From: Phycicoccus endophyticus
GTDB lineage: Bacteria; Actinomycetota; Actinomycetes; Actinomycetales; Dermatophilaceae
Reading direction: 5' to 3'
DNA length: 64,000 bases
NCBI RefSeq assembly: GCF_011326735.1
Contig: NZ_JAANCN010000003.1
Location: 1-64,000, forward strand
In this document: positions 54,695-63,518 of the stretch, piece after piece
Layout: each line of letters starts with the position of its first letter
Numbering within the stretch: position 1 is the stretch's first letter
The notes under the pieces: model-generated
Seen by the model: the letters and a program-made list of their open reading frames with translations, nothing else
What the model was told of the DNA's origin: nothing
Database searches by the model: none
Program-made: the position numbers and the translations under genes

Positions 54695-56839
54695 TCAGCA
54701 CGCCTCGCCGCTGACGCGCCCCCGCAGCGCGTCGAAGAGCCGCTCGGCGAGGGGCGCGGCCCGGATGGCCTCGAGGTCGACCGGCTCACCGTCCGGCCCG
54801 CTGAGCGGCAGCCTCCAGTTGGGGTACTCGTCGTTGGTGCCCGGCTGGTTGATGGCCCGCCGGTCGCCGACGACGTCCGGGAGGGAGACCGCGAGCATCC
54901 GGCTCGGGGTGTCGGCGAGCCAGCGGTGCAGCGCGACGACGGTGTCGTCGACGTCGGCGTCCGCCGCGAGCAGCCCCCGTTCGGCGAGGGCCGCCCGCAC
55001 CCGCTCGATGGCGTTCTCCTCGAGCGCCCGCTCCTCGGCCACCGGCCGGGTGAGCAGCCCGAGCCGCTCGCGGACGGCGACGTGCTCGAGGGTGAGGTAG
55101 CCGGCCGTCGGCGGCAGGTCGTGGACGGTGACGGTGGACAGGCACAGGTCGCGGTAGGACTCCGGCGCGCGCACGACGTCCTCCTCCCACTCGAACCACA
55201 GCACCGAGGTGCCGAGCAGCCCGCGCTCGTCGAGCACGTCGCGCACGTTGGGGGCGACCACCCCGAGGTCCTCGCCGATGACGACCGCCCCGGCGCGCTG
55301 GGCCTCCAGGACGAGGATGCCGACGAGCGCCTCGTGGTCGTAGTAGACGTACGTGCCCTCGGCGGGCGAGCCGCCCTCGGGGATCCACCACAGCCGGAAC
55401 AGCCCGAGGATGTGGTCCACCCGGATGCCCCCGGAGTCGCGCAGGACCGTGCGGACCATGTCCCGGAAGGGGGCGTACCCCACCTCGGCGAGCCGGTCGG
55501 GCCGCCACGGCGGTTGGCTCCAGTTCTGCCCCAGCTGGTTGAACTGGTCCGGTGGGGCGCCGACCGTGACGTGGTGGGCCAGCACGCCGCCGAGGCCCCA
55601 CGCGTCGGCACCGACGGGGTGCACGCCGACGGCCAGGTCGTGGACCACGCCGAGGGCCATGCCCGCGGCGCGCGCCTCCCGCTGGACCCCCGCGAGCTGC
55701 TCCTCGAGCAGCCACTGCATCCACCGGTGGAAGTCGACGTCGTCGGCGTGCTGCTCGCGGAAGGCGCCGACCGCGGGGCCGTCGGGGTCCTGCAGCTGCG
55801 CCGGCCACGTCGTGAACGGCAGCCCGTGGACGTCCGCGAGGGCGCACCACGTGGCGAACCGGGCGAGCCCCTCGCCCTCGCGCGTGCAGTAGGCGGCGAA
55901 CGCCTCCGCCCGGGTGCCGGTGAGGCCGGCGTCGAAGACGAGCCGGAGCGCCTCCCGCTTCAGCGCCCAGGCCGCGTCCCGGTCGATGCGCTCCCCCGCG
56001 GAGAGCGCCCGGCCACGGTCGGCGAGCCGGAGGAAGGCGCGGTGGGCGCTCGCGTCGAGCGCGGCCACCTCGGGCACGTCCTCGACGTGCAGGTACAGGG
56101 GGTTGACGAAGCGCCGGGTCGTCGGCAGGTACGGGGATGCCTCCATCGGCGGCACCGGCTCGGCAGCGTGCAGCGGGTTGACGAGCACGAAGTCGGCGTC
56201 GTGGGCCGCGGCGGCCCAGGTGGCGAGCCCGGCGAGGTCGCGTAGGTCCCCCACCCCCCACGTCGACCCGGAGCGCACCTGGTACAGCTGCGCCATCAGC
56301 CCGACCGCCCGGCGCGAGCCCAGCGGCTCGGGCAGCTGGAGACGCTCGGGCGTGACGACGAGCGTGCTCGTGAGGGTCGCCGGCTCCAGCGGTGTGGCGT
56401 CCACGTCCGCGACGAGGCGGTGCCAGCCGAGCGGCAGGTCCGCCGGCACCTCGAACGTGGCCTCGCCGACCGCCCGCCCGGCGACCTCGCGGTCGGGGAC
56501 CCAGCGGTCGACCTGGGCCAGCTCGCGGCGCCCCCCGTCCTCGAGCTCGACGTGCAGCCGGATGCCCGACCCGGCCGGCACGTGGGCCGGCACGAGGAGG
56601 CTGCGCCCCGCGCGCGCGACGACGGTCGGCGCCAAGGTGTGCCGCCACGGCGCCTCGGCGTGCTCGCGCAGCGACGCCGCGACGGCCGCGTCGTCCTCGG
56701 CCGGCACGCCGAGCGCGGCCAGGACGGCACGGATCGAGGCGTCCGAGACCGTGACGTGCCGGCCCTGCCAGTCCCAGTAGTCGGTGGCGACGTGGTGGGC
56801 CTGGGCGAGCTCGACGAGAGGGGTGGGCGCGGGCTCCAT
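54695..56839 (-). CDS. malQ: 4-Alpha-glucanotransferase (amylomaltase)
   Basis: A 714-residue GH77 enzyme that transfers maltosyl units between alpha-1,4-glucans. The N-terminal ~170-residue extension (VELAQAHHVATDYWDWQGRHVTVSDASIRAVLAALGVPAED) is usual in actinobacterial and E. coli MalQ. The catalytic barrel includes YQVRSGSTWGVGDLRDL, SPYLPTTRRFVNPLYLHVEDVPE, GIRVDHILGLFRLWWIPEG (nucleophile Asp), VVIGEDLGVVAPNVRDVL (acid/base Glu) and VTVHDLPPTAGYL (stabilising Asp in HD). Full length. ATG 56839 lies six bases after CAGGAT. No other glycogen or maltose gene is adjacent. Confidence 0.95.
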   Translation of the reverse strand: MEPAPTPLVELAQAHHVATDYWDWQGRHVTVSDASIRAVLAALGVPAEDDAAVAASLREHAEAPWRHTLAPTVVARAGRSLLVPAHVPAGSGIRLHVELEDGGRRELAQVDRWVPDREVAGRAVGEATFEVPADLPLGWHRLVADVDATPLEPATLTSTLVVTPERLQLPEPLGSRRAVGLMAQLYQVRSGSTWGVGDLRDLAGLATWAAAAHDADFVLVNPLHAAEPVPPMEASPYLPTTRRFVNPLYLHVEDVPEVAALDASAHRAFLRLADRGRALSAGERIDRDAAWALKREALRLVFDAGLTGTRAEAFAAYCTREGEGLARFATWCALADVHGLPFTTWPAQLQDPDGPAVGAFREQHADDVDFHRWMQWLLEEQLAGVQREARAAGMALGVVHDLAVGVHPVGADAWGLGGVLAHHVTVGAPPDQFNQLGQNWSQPPWRPDRLAEVGYAPFRDMVRTVLRDSGGIRVDHILGLFRLWWIPEGGSPAEGTYVYYDHEALVGILVLEAQRAGAVVIGEDLGVVAPNVRDVLDERGLLGTSVLWFEWEEDVVRAPESYRDLCLSTVTVHDLPPTAGYLTLEHVAVRERLGLLTRPVAEERALEENAIERVRAALAERGLLAADADVDDTVVALHRWLADTPSRMLAVSLPDVVGDRRAINQPGTNDEYPNWRLPLSGPDGEPVDLEAIRAAPLAERLFDALRGRVSGEAC

Positions 56840-56845
56840 GCGCCC

Positions 56846-56851
56846 ATCCTG
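56846..56851 (-). promoter_or_regulatory. Candidate -10 (CAGGAT) of malQ
   Basis: On the minus strand GGCAGGATGG places CAGGAT six bases before the ATG, the same arrangement as at 7353 and 58936. Confidence 0.35.
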
Positions 56852-56869
56852 CCCGGCCGGCGGGCCGGG

Positions 56870-58516
56870 TCAGGGGTTGGGGGCCTCCTGGTGCAGCGGC
56901 TGGAGGACCGTGCGGACCCGCGGGTCGCCGGCGTCGGCGAAGTAGTCGCCACGGATCGTCTCGTCCCGGCCCTCCGGGGCCCGCATCGCGCGCAGGACCA
57001 GGGTGACGACGACCGCGACGACGAGGTTGGCCACGAAGGCGGTCATCGCGATGTAGCCGAGCTGGCCGATGACCGGGATCTCGGCGAGCGAGCCGCCGAA
57101 GTGCTCCACGCCGGAGCGGGGGTTCGCGACGTTGTACGCGGCCACCGTCCCGTACACCATGCCCACGGCCCATCCGGCGACGAGCGCCCAGCGGTGCAGC
57201 CACCGGGTGTAGAGGCCGAGGACGACCGCCGGGAAGGTCTGCAGGATCCAGATGCCGCCGAGGAGCTGGAAGTTGATGGCGTTCTGCTTGTCGAGCGCGA
57301 GCACGAAGACGAGCGCGAACGCCTTGACGACGAGCGACATCAGCTTGGAGACCTTGGCCTCCTGCTCGGGCGTGGCCGAGGGCTTGAGCCACTCCTTGTA
57401 GATGTTGCGGGTGAAGGTGTTGGCGGCCGCGATCGACATGATGGCCGCCGGGACGAGGGCGCCGATGGCGATGGCCGCGAAGGCGACGCCGGCGAACCAC
57501 GAGGGGAACATGTCCTCGAACAGCTGGGGGATGACCAGCTGGGCGTTCGGCTCGCCGTCGAGACCGACCGGCTTGGTCCCGGCGGCGATCGCGACCCAGC
57601 CGAGGAGGGCGAGGAGCCCGAGCACGAAGCTGTACGCCGGCAGGATCGAGGCGTTGCGCCGGACGGTGTTGCGGGACTTGGCCGAGAGGCTGGCCGTCAC
57701 CGAGTGCGGGTACATGAACAGCGCGAGGGCCGAGCCCAGCCCCAAGGTGGCGTAGGCCCACTGGGCCGACGCCCCCGGGACGAAGGAGCCCACCGGCTTG
57801 CCGTCCGGGGCGGCCGCGCTCATCTTGGCCTCCGCGGCGGAGAACACCTCGCCCCAGCCGCCGACCTTGCTCGGCAGGTAGACGATCGCCACGAGGATGA
57901 CGAGGTAGATGAGGATGTCCTTGACGAAGGCGATGACCGCGGGGGCCCGCAGGCCGCCGGAGTAGGTGTAGGCCGCCAGCAGGGCGAACGCGATGAACAG
58001 CGGTGCGTCCTTGGCCACGACGTTGCCCCCACCCCCGAGGCCGACCACCTCCAGGACGGCCTGGATCCCGACGAGCTGGAGGGCGATGTACGGCATCGTC
58101 GCGAGGAAGCCGGTGACGGCGACCGCCAGCGACAGCCCCCGGGAACCGAAGCGCCCCCGGACGAAGTCGGCCGTCGTCACGTACCCGTGCCGGTGGCTCA
58201 CCGACCACAGCCGCGCCATGAAGACGAAGATGATCGGGTAGAGCACGATCGTGTAGGGCACGGCGAAGAAGCCCGAGACCGCACCGAGGGCGAACATCGC
58301 CGCGGGCACCGCGACGAAGGTGTAGGCCGTGTACAGGTCGCCTCCGAGGAGGAACCAGGTGATCCACGTGCCGAAGGAGCGCCCGCCGAGCCCCCACTCG
58401 TCGAGGGACTCCATCGAGGTCGGGCGGCGCCATCGGGTCGCCCAGAACCCCATCGCGGTCACGAGGAGGAAGAGCAGGACGAGGACGAGCAGGGCCGGGG
58501 TGTCGATGCCGCTCAT
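56870..58516 (-). CDS. Sodium:solute symporter, MctP-like monocarboxylate permease
   Basis: A 548-residue SSS-family transporter with about 13 spans. It opens with PALLVLVLLFLLVTAMGFWATRWRR and SLDEWGLGGRSFGTWITWFLLGGDLYTAYTFVAVPAAMFALGA. Core sodium/substrate segments include MPYIALQLVGIQAVLEVVGL, AYTYSGGLRAPAVIAFVKDILIYLVIL and IAIGALVPAAIMSIAAANTFTRNIYKEWL. The layout matches MctP-type transporters for lactate, pyruvate and other monocarboxylates. Coupling by ATGA to a DUF3311 gene just upstream is typical of that group. The exact substrate is inferred. Confidence 0.9.
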   Translation of the reverse strand: MSGIDTPALLVLVLLFLLVTAMGFWATRWRRPTSMESLDEWGLGGRSFGTWITWFLLGGDLYTAYTFVAVPAAMFALGAVSGFFAVPYTIVLYPIIFVFMARLWSVSHRHGYVTTADFVRGRFGSRGLSLAVAVTGFLATMPYIALQLVGIQAVLEVVGLGGGGNVVAKDAPLFIAFALLAAYTYSGGLRAPAVIAFVKDILIYLVILVAIVYLPSKVGGWGEVFSAAEAKMSAAAPDGKPVGSFVPGASAQWAYATLGLGSALALFMYPHSVTASLSAKSRNTVRRNASILPAYSFVLGLLALLGWVAIAAGTKPVGLDGEPNAQLVIPQLFEDMFPSWFAGVAFAAIAIGALVPAAIMSIAAANTFTRNIYKEWLKPSATPEQEAKVSKLMSLVVKAFALVFVLALDKQNAINFQLLGGIWILQTFPAVVLGLYTRWLHRWALVAGWAVGMVYGTVAAYNVANPRSGVEHFGGSLAEIPVIGQLGYIAMTAFVANLVVAVVVTLVLRAMRAPEGRDETIRGDYFADAGDPRVRTVLQPLHQEAPNP

Positions 58517-58839
58517 GGCTGCTCCCCCGGCTCGTCGACGGCGGGCGCGTCCTCGGTCATCGGCCGGTGCGGGCGGGCGACGAGGACGATCCGGTAGGCG
58601 GTGTAGGTGACCGCCGAGGTGAGGAAGACCCAGAGGAACTGGTACCAGATGAAGAACGGGAAGGCGCCGAGCTTGGGGTCCACCCGGCTGTAGCTGCCGA
58701 CCCACATCAGGGCGAGCACGGGCAGCAGGAGCAGCACTCCGGCGACGACGAGCAGCCCGGTGCGGGCCGGCGGCACGGTGTCGTGGTCGACGGCCGCGCT
58801 CCGCGGCGGCCCGCCGTCCACGTGGTCGGTGGCGCTCAT
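58513..58839 (-). CDS. DUF3311 small membrane protein
   Basis: A 108-residue protein with two spans (LLVVAGVLLLLPVLALMWVG and FIWYQFLWVFLTSAVTYTAYRIV). Between them SYSRVDPKLGAFPFFIWYQFLWV is the DUF3311 signature. Members lie next to SSS-family monocarboxylate or pantothenate-type symporters and are thought to be accessory subunits. The ATG at 58839 follows AAGGAGG by a few bases, the strongest ribosome-binding site in this area. Its stop overlaps the symporter start. Confidence 0.9.
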   Translation of the reverse strand: MSATDHVDGGPPRSAAVDHDTVPPARTGLLVVAGVLLLLPVLALMWVGSYSRVDPKLGAFPFFIWYQFLWVFLTSAVTYTAYRIVLVARPHRPMTEDAPAVDEPGEQP

Positions 58840-58935
58840 GGAACCTCCTTGTCCCCTGGCCCCCGGGACGCTCCGGCGGACCCCAGGACACGGTAGGCCC
58901 ACCGGCCGCCGTTCGGGGGGATTCGCGCGGTTCGG

Positions 58936-58941
58936 CAGGAT
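58936..58941 (+). promoter_or_regulatory. Candidate -10 (CAGGAT) of the PIG-L gene at 58948
   Basis: CAGGAT in GGCAGGATGG ends six bases before the GTG at 58948; the same box precedes malQ, and a one-base variant precedes the aminopeptidase P gene. Confidence 0.35.
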
Positions 58942-58947
58942 GGTCCC

Positions 58948-59751
58948 GTGTCGACCATCGTCTTCCTCCACGCCCACCCCGACGACGAGGCCTCGCAGAC
59001 CTCGGGGACGATGGCGCGGGCCGTCGACGAGGGCCATCGCGTCGTGCTCGTCGTGGCGACCAACGGCGAGCACGGGACGGCACCGGAGGACCTCGCGCCC
59101 GGTGAGACGGTCGCCCAGCGGCGCCGGCGGGAGCTGACCGCCTCGGCCGAGGTCATCGGGCTGCACCGCGTGGAGTGGCTCGGCTACGCCGACTCGGGGA
59201 TGAGCGGCTGGGAGCAGAACGCCCACGAGCGCGCGTTCGCCACCGCCGACGTCGAGCAGGCCGCGCGGCGGGTCGCGGCCGTCCTCGAGGAGGAGGGCGC
59301 CGACGTCCTCGTCGGGTACGACTGGCACGGCGGATACGGCCACCCCGACCACGTGCAGGTCCACCGGGTCGCCCTGGCCGCGGCCGGGCTCGCGTCCCGC
59401 ACGCCGCGCCGGCTGGAGTCCACGATGAACCGCGACGCCATGCGCGAGCTGACCCTCCTGGCCCGGGCCGCCGGCCAGGAGGTCTTCGACCCCGACGCGC
59501 CGATGGACGACGGCAACCCCATGGGCACCCCGGCCGCCGAGCTGCACTGGCGAGTCGACGTGCGCGACCTGGTCGAGCGCAAGCGGGCGGCGCTGGCCTG
59601 CCACGCCAGCCAGACCAGCGACGTCGGGATGATGCTCGCGATGCCACCGGAGGTGTTCGCCGCGGCCTTCGGCTTCGAGCACTTCATCGAGCCGGGGTGC
59701 GCCCCGGGGATGGTGCAGGGCTGGCCGTTCGCCGCGGACCCGGGGTCCTGA
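58948..59751 (+). CDS. PIG-L family deacetylase
   Basis: A 267-residue zinc-dependent deacetylase-type protein. The metal motif is IVFLHAHPDDEASQTSGTMARAVDEGHRVVLVVATNGEHG. The second region is YADSGMSGWEQNAHERAFATADVEQAARRVAAVL, and the histidine region VGYDWHGGYGHPDHVQVHRVAL contains the HPDH signature. It is closer to MshB and Mca than the PIG-L protein at 9692. A role on mycothiol or its conjugates is possible, but mshB itself is at 40392. GTG 58948 lacks a Shine-Dalgarno sequence. Confidence 0.9.
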   Translation: MSTIVFLHAHPDDEASQTSGTMARAVDEGHRVVLVVATNGEHGTAPEDLAPGETVAQRRRRELTASAEVIGLHRVEWLGYADSGMSGWEQNAHERAFATADVEQAARRVAAVLEEEGADVLVGYDWHGGYGHPDHVQVHRVALAAAGLASRTPRRLESTMNRDAMRELTLLARAAGQEVFDPDAPMDDGNPMGTPAAELHWRVDVRDLVERKRAALACHASQTSDVGMMLAMPPEVFAAAFGFEHFIEPGCAPGMVQGWPFAADPGS

Positions 59752-59848
59752 GGGCGCTCCTGCGGTTGCCGGCACCGCCGGCCTGGGCCACAGTGAGGCG
59801 CACCCGGGGTGGCGTGGCCGCCCGAGACGCCGCACGAAGGAGTGCCCG

Positions 59849-60661
59849 TTGTCCGCTCGTCCCCGCCTACGGTCCCGCCTCGCCGCTGCCGCGGCCCTGC
59901 CCCTCCTGCTGGCCGGCGTGCTGGCACCCGCTGCGGCGGCTGCCGAGCCCGACGAGTACGTCGCCCTCGGTGACTCCTACGCCTCGGGCAACGGCACGCA
60001 GTGGCCCGACCTCAGCCTCTCCTGCTACCGCAGCAGCCTCGCCTACGCCCCGATCGTCGCGCGCGAGCGCCCGAACACGACCCTGAGGTTCCGGGCCTGC
60101 TCGGGCGCGGAGACCCAGGACGTCATCGACGGGCAGAACGCCGCCCTGTCGGCCTCGACGGACGTCGTCACGGTGAGCGTCGGCGGCAACGACGTCGGAT
60201 TCGTCGACCTCATCCTCTCCTGCTTCAGCACATGGGACGAGCCGCTGTGCCGCTCGACGGTCTCCCGGGTCGACCGGCGGATCGACAGCGACCTGCCCGC
60301 CCGGCTCGACGCCACCTACGCCGACATCCGGGCGCGCGCCCCGGAGGCCAAGGTCATCGTCGTCGGCTACCCGCAGCCCTTCGGCGCCGACGTCTCCTGC
60401 GGGCAGGCCCGGGGCATCAACGAGCGCGAGGCGGCGGCGCTCGACGGTGTCGCAGCACACCTGGACCGGGTGCTCGCCGAGCGGGCGGCGGCCGCCGGGT
60501 TCACCTACCTCGACCCCGGCGACGCGTTCACCGGCCACGACGTGTGCTCCACGGACCCGTACGTGTGGGGCAAGCGGACGGGCGTGCTCGACATCTACCA
60601 CCCCACCCGGGCGGGGCACCGGGACGGGTTCGCACCGCTCGTCGCGACGGCAATGGGCTGA
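59849..60661 (+). CDS. Secreted SGNH/GDSL hydrolase
   Basis: A 270-residue exported esterase or lipase. The signal peptide is basic then hydrophobic (RLRSRLAAAAALPLLLAGVLAPAAAAAEP). Block I is VALGDSYASGNG (Ser nucleophile), block III is VSVGGNDVGF and block V is IYHPTRAGH (catalytic Asp-x-x-His type). Four to six Cys residues in the mature part (CYRS, RACSGA, LSCFSTWDEPLCR, VSCGQ, VCSTD) may form disulfides, as in Streptomyces scoe lipases. TTG 59849 has AAGGAG six bases upstream, a good spacing, so the rare start codon is favoured. Confidence 0.92.
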   Translation: MSARPRLRSRLAAAAALPLLLAGVLAPAAAAAEPDEYVALGDSYASGNGTQWPDLSLSCYRSSLAYAPIVARERPNTTLRFRACSGAETQDVIDGQNAALSASTDVVTVSVGGNDVGFVDLILSCFSTWDEPLCRSTVSRVDRRIDSDLPARLDATYADIRARAPEAKVIVVGYPQPFGADVSCGQARGINEREAAALDGVAAHLDRVLAERAAAAGFTYLDPGDAFTGHDVCSTDPYVWGKRTGVLDIYHPTRAGHRDGFAPLVATAMG

Positions 60662-60668
60662 GCCCCGG

Positions 60669-61595
60669 TCAGTGGACGACGGCCACCGGCACGGTGGAGC
60701 GCTGGACGACCGTCCGGCTCACGCTGCCCATGAGCAGCCCGGCGAAGCCGCCACGACCGCGGCGGCCGACGACGACGAGGTCGGCGCCCTGCTCGCGGGC
60801 GACGTCGAGCAGCGCGGTCGCGGGCTTGCCGTGGCGCACGACCACCTCGACGGGCACCTCGGGGTGTGCCTCGCGGGCGCCGGCGAGCGCCTCGCGGACC
60901 GACTCCAGCAGCCGCCCCTCGACGCGGGACCAGCGCTCGGTGCCCGGCTCGGTGACGACGACACCGTCCTCGACCTCGACGGTCCAGGCCGTGACGGCGC
61001 TGACCCGGCCGCCGACGGAGGCCGCCTCGGCGACCGCGTGGGCCACCGCCCGCGCCCCGGCGTCGCTGCCGTCGGCTCCGACGACCACCCGGTGCGGTTC
61101 CACCGGCGGCAGCGACTCGGGCACGACGACCACCGTCCCGTGCCCGTGGGCCACGACCGCGAGCGCCGTCGATCCGAGGACCAGGCGCTCCAAGCGGTCG
61201 TGGGAGGAGGCGCCGACGACGACCGTGGCGTGCTCCGAGAAGTCGACGAGCACCGCAGGTGGCGACCCGAACGGTGTCTCGACCCGGACCTCGAGGTCGG
61301 GGTACCTCTCGCGCAGCCCGGCCGCCAGGCCGTCGAGCCGCTCGCGCGTCGTTGCCTCGAGCTGCTCGCCGAACCACGGCGCCTCCGTCGCGATGACCGC
61401 GTACGGGGTGAGCGAGACGCCCACCTCGACGACGTGGACCAGGTGCAGTCGCACGCCGTGCCGTGCCGCGGTGGCCGCGGCCCACTCGATGACGGCGTCC
61501 TCGTGGGAGGACCCGTCGAGAGCGGCCACGACCGGTAGGGGACCCGAGCCCTGGGGGCCCTGGCCCGACTGCCTCGAGAGCACGTCCTCGGCCAT
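60669..61595 (-). CDS. Universal stress protein, tandem Usp domains
   Basis: A 308-residue protein with two Usp domains. The first begins PVVAALDGSSHEDAVIEWAAATAARHGVRLHLVHVV and its ATP-binding loop is VVVGASSHDRLERLVLGSTALAVV. The second begins HRVVVGADGSDAGARAVAHAVAEAA and its loop is VVVGRRGRGGFAGLLMGSVSRTVVQRSTVPV. Both keep the G-x2-G-x9-G-S/T pattern for ATP. Tandem Usp proteins are typical of actinobacteria under hypoxia or stress. The ATG at 61595 (MAEDVL) was chosen; upstream in-frame codons include one at 61658. It converges on the SGNH gene with seven bases between. Confidence 0.93.
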   Translation of the reverse strand: MAEDVLSRQSGQGPQGSGPLPVVAALDGSSHEDAVIEWAAATAARHGVRLHLVHVVEVGVSLTPYAVIATEAPWFGEQLEATTRERLDGLAAGLRERYPDLEVRVETPFGSPPAVLVDFSEHATVVVGASSHDRLERLVLGSTALAVVAHGHGTVVVVPESLPPVEPHRVVVGADGSDAGARAVAHAVAEAASVGGRVSAVTAWTVEVEDGVVVTEPGTERWSRVEGRLLESVREALAGAREAHPEVPVEVVVRHGKPATALLDVAREQGADLVVVGRRGRGGFAGLLMGSVSRTVVQRSTVPVAVVH

Positions 61596-61673
61596 GCACC
61601 CAGTGTCCTCCGCCGGTGTCGCGCACGCAGTCTCGTGGGTCACAACGCCGGTGGCCACCGGCGGACCCCGGGG

Positions 61674-62672
61674 TCACGCCAGGAGGACCGCATACACCCC
61701 GAGGTAGAGCCCGACGAGGGCCAGCCCGGTGCCCACGGTGTGTCGCCGGCGCCACGCGAGCAGGGCGACGACGAGGACGACGGCGACGGCAGAGACGAGG
61801 ACACCGCGCTCGACCAGCCCGGTGCTGACGAGCGTCGGGGCCACGAGGGGACCGATGCCGATCGACAAGGTGGCGTCGACCATCGAGGCGCCGAGCGCGT
61901 CGCCGACGGCCATCTCCGCCTCGCCGCGGCGCAGGGCGGTGACGCTGAAGAGCAGCTCGGGCAGGGAGGTGCCGAGTGCGGCCCCGAAGAAGCTGACGAC
62001 GAAGAGGGGCAGCCCGGCCGCGTCGGCGAGGTGGACCACTCCCCAGATCGCTGTCACCGCGCCGAGGGTGACCCCGGCCAGGCCGGCTGCCAAACGCGAC
62101 AGTGAGCCGCGCAGGCCCTCGCCCCGGCCGGCCCCGTCCGAGGTGTGCTCGCCCGGGGACGGGTCGCCCGCCGGCGGCTCCCCGGGCGACGGGTCGGCCA
62201 GTGGCCGGGGTGGGGCCACCCCTCCGGCCCACCACACGAGCGCGGAGCCACCGAGCCAGGCGAGCACGAGCAGCAGCCCGTCGACCCGCGCGAGCTCCCC
62301 GTCGCGCATGAGCACCGCCCCGAGCCCGAGGGCGAGCAGGATCACCGCCCCGGCGGCGACGGTCTGGCGCACGGCCAGGACCAGTGCACCACCCACGAGG
62401 GGCAGCAGCCCGAGGACGAGCGTGACCTGGGTGACGACCGACCCGATCGAGTCACCGACGTTGACGTCGCCGAGGCCCTCGAGCGAGGCGGTGACCGAGT
62501 TGGCCATCTCCGGCAGGTCGGTGCCGACCGCGACGAGCGTCAGGCCGACGACGAACGGGGGCAGCGGGCTGCGGGCCACCAGGTCGGTCGCTCCGGCCAC
62601 CGCGACCCGCGAGGCGAGGACCGCGACGACGAAGCCGCACGCCATCGCCGCGACCGCGAGGGCAACACCCAC
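61674..62672 (-). CDS. Ca2+/Na+ antiporter-like membrane protein (CaCA family, YrbG-like)
   Basis: A 332-residue protein with about ten spans in two halves. Each half carries an alpha-repeat motif: LTLVAVGTDLPEMANSVTASLEGLGDVNVGDSIGSVV and GAALGTSLPELLFSVTALRRGEAEMAVGDALGASMV. These are the G-T-S/D-L-P-E cation-binding repeats of the family. A Pro/Gly/Ser-rich cytoplasmic loop (PLADPSPGEPPAGDPSPGEHTSDG) joins the halves. The first repeat has Asp where most have Ser (GTDLPE). The ion specificity is inferred. The start is GTG 62672. Confidence 0.9.
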   Translation of the reverse strand: MGVALAVAAMACGFVVAVLASRVAVAGATDLVARSPLPPFVVGLTLVAVGTDLPEMANSVTASLEGLGDVNVGDSIGSVVTQVTLVLGLLPLVGGALVLAVRQTVAAGAVILLALGLGAVLMRDGELARVDGLLLVLAWLGGSALVWWAGGVAPPRPLADPSPGEPPAGDPSPGEHTSDGAGRGEGLRGSLSRLAAGLAGVTLGAVTAIWGVVHLADAAGLPLFVVSFFGAALGTSLPELLFSVTALRRGEAEMAVGDALGASMVDATLSIGIGPLVAPTLVSTGLVERGVLVSAVAVVLVVALLAWRRRHTVGTGLALVGLYLGVYAVLLA

Positions 62673-62782
62673 CCTGCCGTTCTACCCCTGGCTGCTCGCC
62701 GCGACCGCCGAGCGAGGCCGATCTCACCGCCCGTCGTCACCGGTCCCTCGCGCCGGCGCCCAGCCCGACGCCGGCATGACGT

Positions 62783-62818
62783 ACGACGCCCCCCTCAACC
62801 ACGAGAGGGGGGCGTCGT
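62783..62818. repeat. Strong inverted repeat in a divergent intergenic region
   Basis: ACGACGCCCCCCTC (62783-62796) and its exact complement (62805-62818) form a 14-bp stem around an 8-base loop. It would be a good terminator hairpin, yet both flanking genes diverge from this gap and no gene ends here. It may end a small unannotated RNA or an antisense transcript, or be a regulatory site. Confidence 0.6.
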
Positions 62819-62914
62819 GTCGTGCACCAGCGACCTCCCTGCAGCGGCCGAGTGTGCCGGCGGTCTCGTCCCCTGCGACTTGACCGCCTCTATGGATTGA
62901 CTTTACTAGTTCTT

Positions 62915-62920
62915 TACCTT
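62915..62920 (+). promoter_or_regulatory. -10 box (TACCTT) in an AT-rich stretch, leaderless start
   Basis: TACCTT ends seven bases before the ATG at 62928. It lies in an unusually AT-rich stretch (about 62885-62930) that contrasts with the rest of the window and also contains a TTGACT, too close to be its -35. Confidence 0.45.
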
Positions 62921-62927
62921 TTGACCC

Positions 62928-63410
62928 ATGACACCTGTCACGACTTCACGGTGGTGCTGGGACCATGATGTGCTCGTGAGCACGGTTGCGGTCGACGGCG
63001 GCCCGGTGGTGCGCGAGCCCTGGGCGCATGCCGTGGGGAGGTACGCCGCGGAGGTCCTGGCCCTGGTGGGGGTCGGCATCGTCCTGAACGTCGTCACGTC
63101 TGCGGTCATCGGCCCCTGGGGCTGGGGGTCGCTGGTCGCCTTCTCCCTGCTCGCCGGCGGCGTGAACGCGGGGACTGAGGCAGGTTCCCCCCGGGGACGG
63201 TACCGCCGTCGGCGCATGCTGCCGATCGTCGCGAGCGCGTTCGCGCTCTACCTCCTGGTGGGGGTGTCCGGCCGGGGAGCCGACCTCGGCCGGCTCCCGT
63301 CGGGGGCCCTGGCAGCGGGCGCCGGCACGGGCATCATCGCGGTCTCGGTGGTGGTGACGCTCCGGTTGGCGCGGGACATCGGGACACGCCCGGCACGCTC
63401 GGGCTCGTGA
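62928..63410 (+). CDS. Small membrane protein of unknown function
   Basis: A 160-residue protein that I do not recognise. Three or four hydrophobic segments are seen: AAEVLALVGVGIVLNVVTSAVIG, GWGSLVAFSLLAGGVNAG, MLPIVASAFALYLLVGVSG and GALAAGAGTGIIAVSVVVTL. A basic loop (RGRYRRRR) separates the second and third. The N-terminal ~30 residues (TPVTTSRWCWDHDVLVSTVAVDGG) are hydrophilic. A GTG at 62976 is an alternative start, but a -10 box at the leaderless distance favours ATG 62928. Confidence 0.6.
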   Translation: MTPVTTSRWCWDHDVLVSTVAVDGGPVVREPWAHAVGRYAAEVLALVGVGIVLNVVTSAVIGPWGWGSLVAFSLLAGGVNAGTEAGSPRGRYRRRRMLPIVASAFALYLLVGVSGRGADLGRLPSGALAAGAGTGIIAVSVVVTLRLARDIGTRPARSGS

Positions 63411-63518
63411 GCCACGCCTGGGGCTCGCGGCCCGCGGCTGCCGAGACCGGGCCGCCGTCGGCCATGAAGCCGTACCGCGTGATGCGTCGTGCGGGGGCCT
63501 TGTCGTGGGGGGTCCCGC

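Noticed and set aside
54786-58433. Long minus-strand open frame spanning malQ and the symporter
   Set aside because: It is a +1/+2 shadow of two real genes on the same strand, rich in Arg/Pro/Gly, with no recognisable motif.
62976-63410. GTG at 62976 as the start of the small membrane protein
   Set aside because: It is possible, but the TACCTT box seven bases before ATG 62928 fits the leaderless pattern of the region better.
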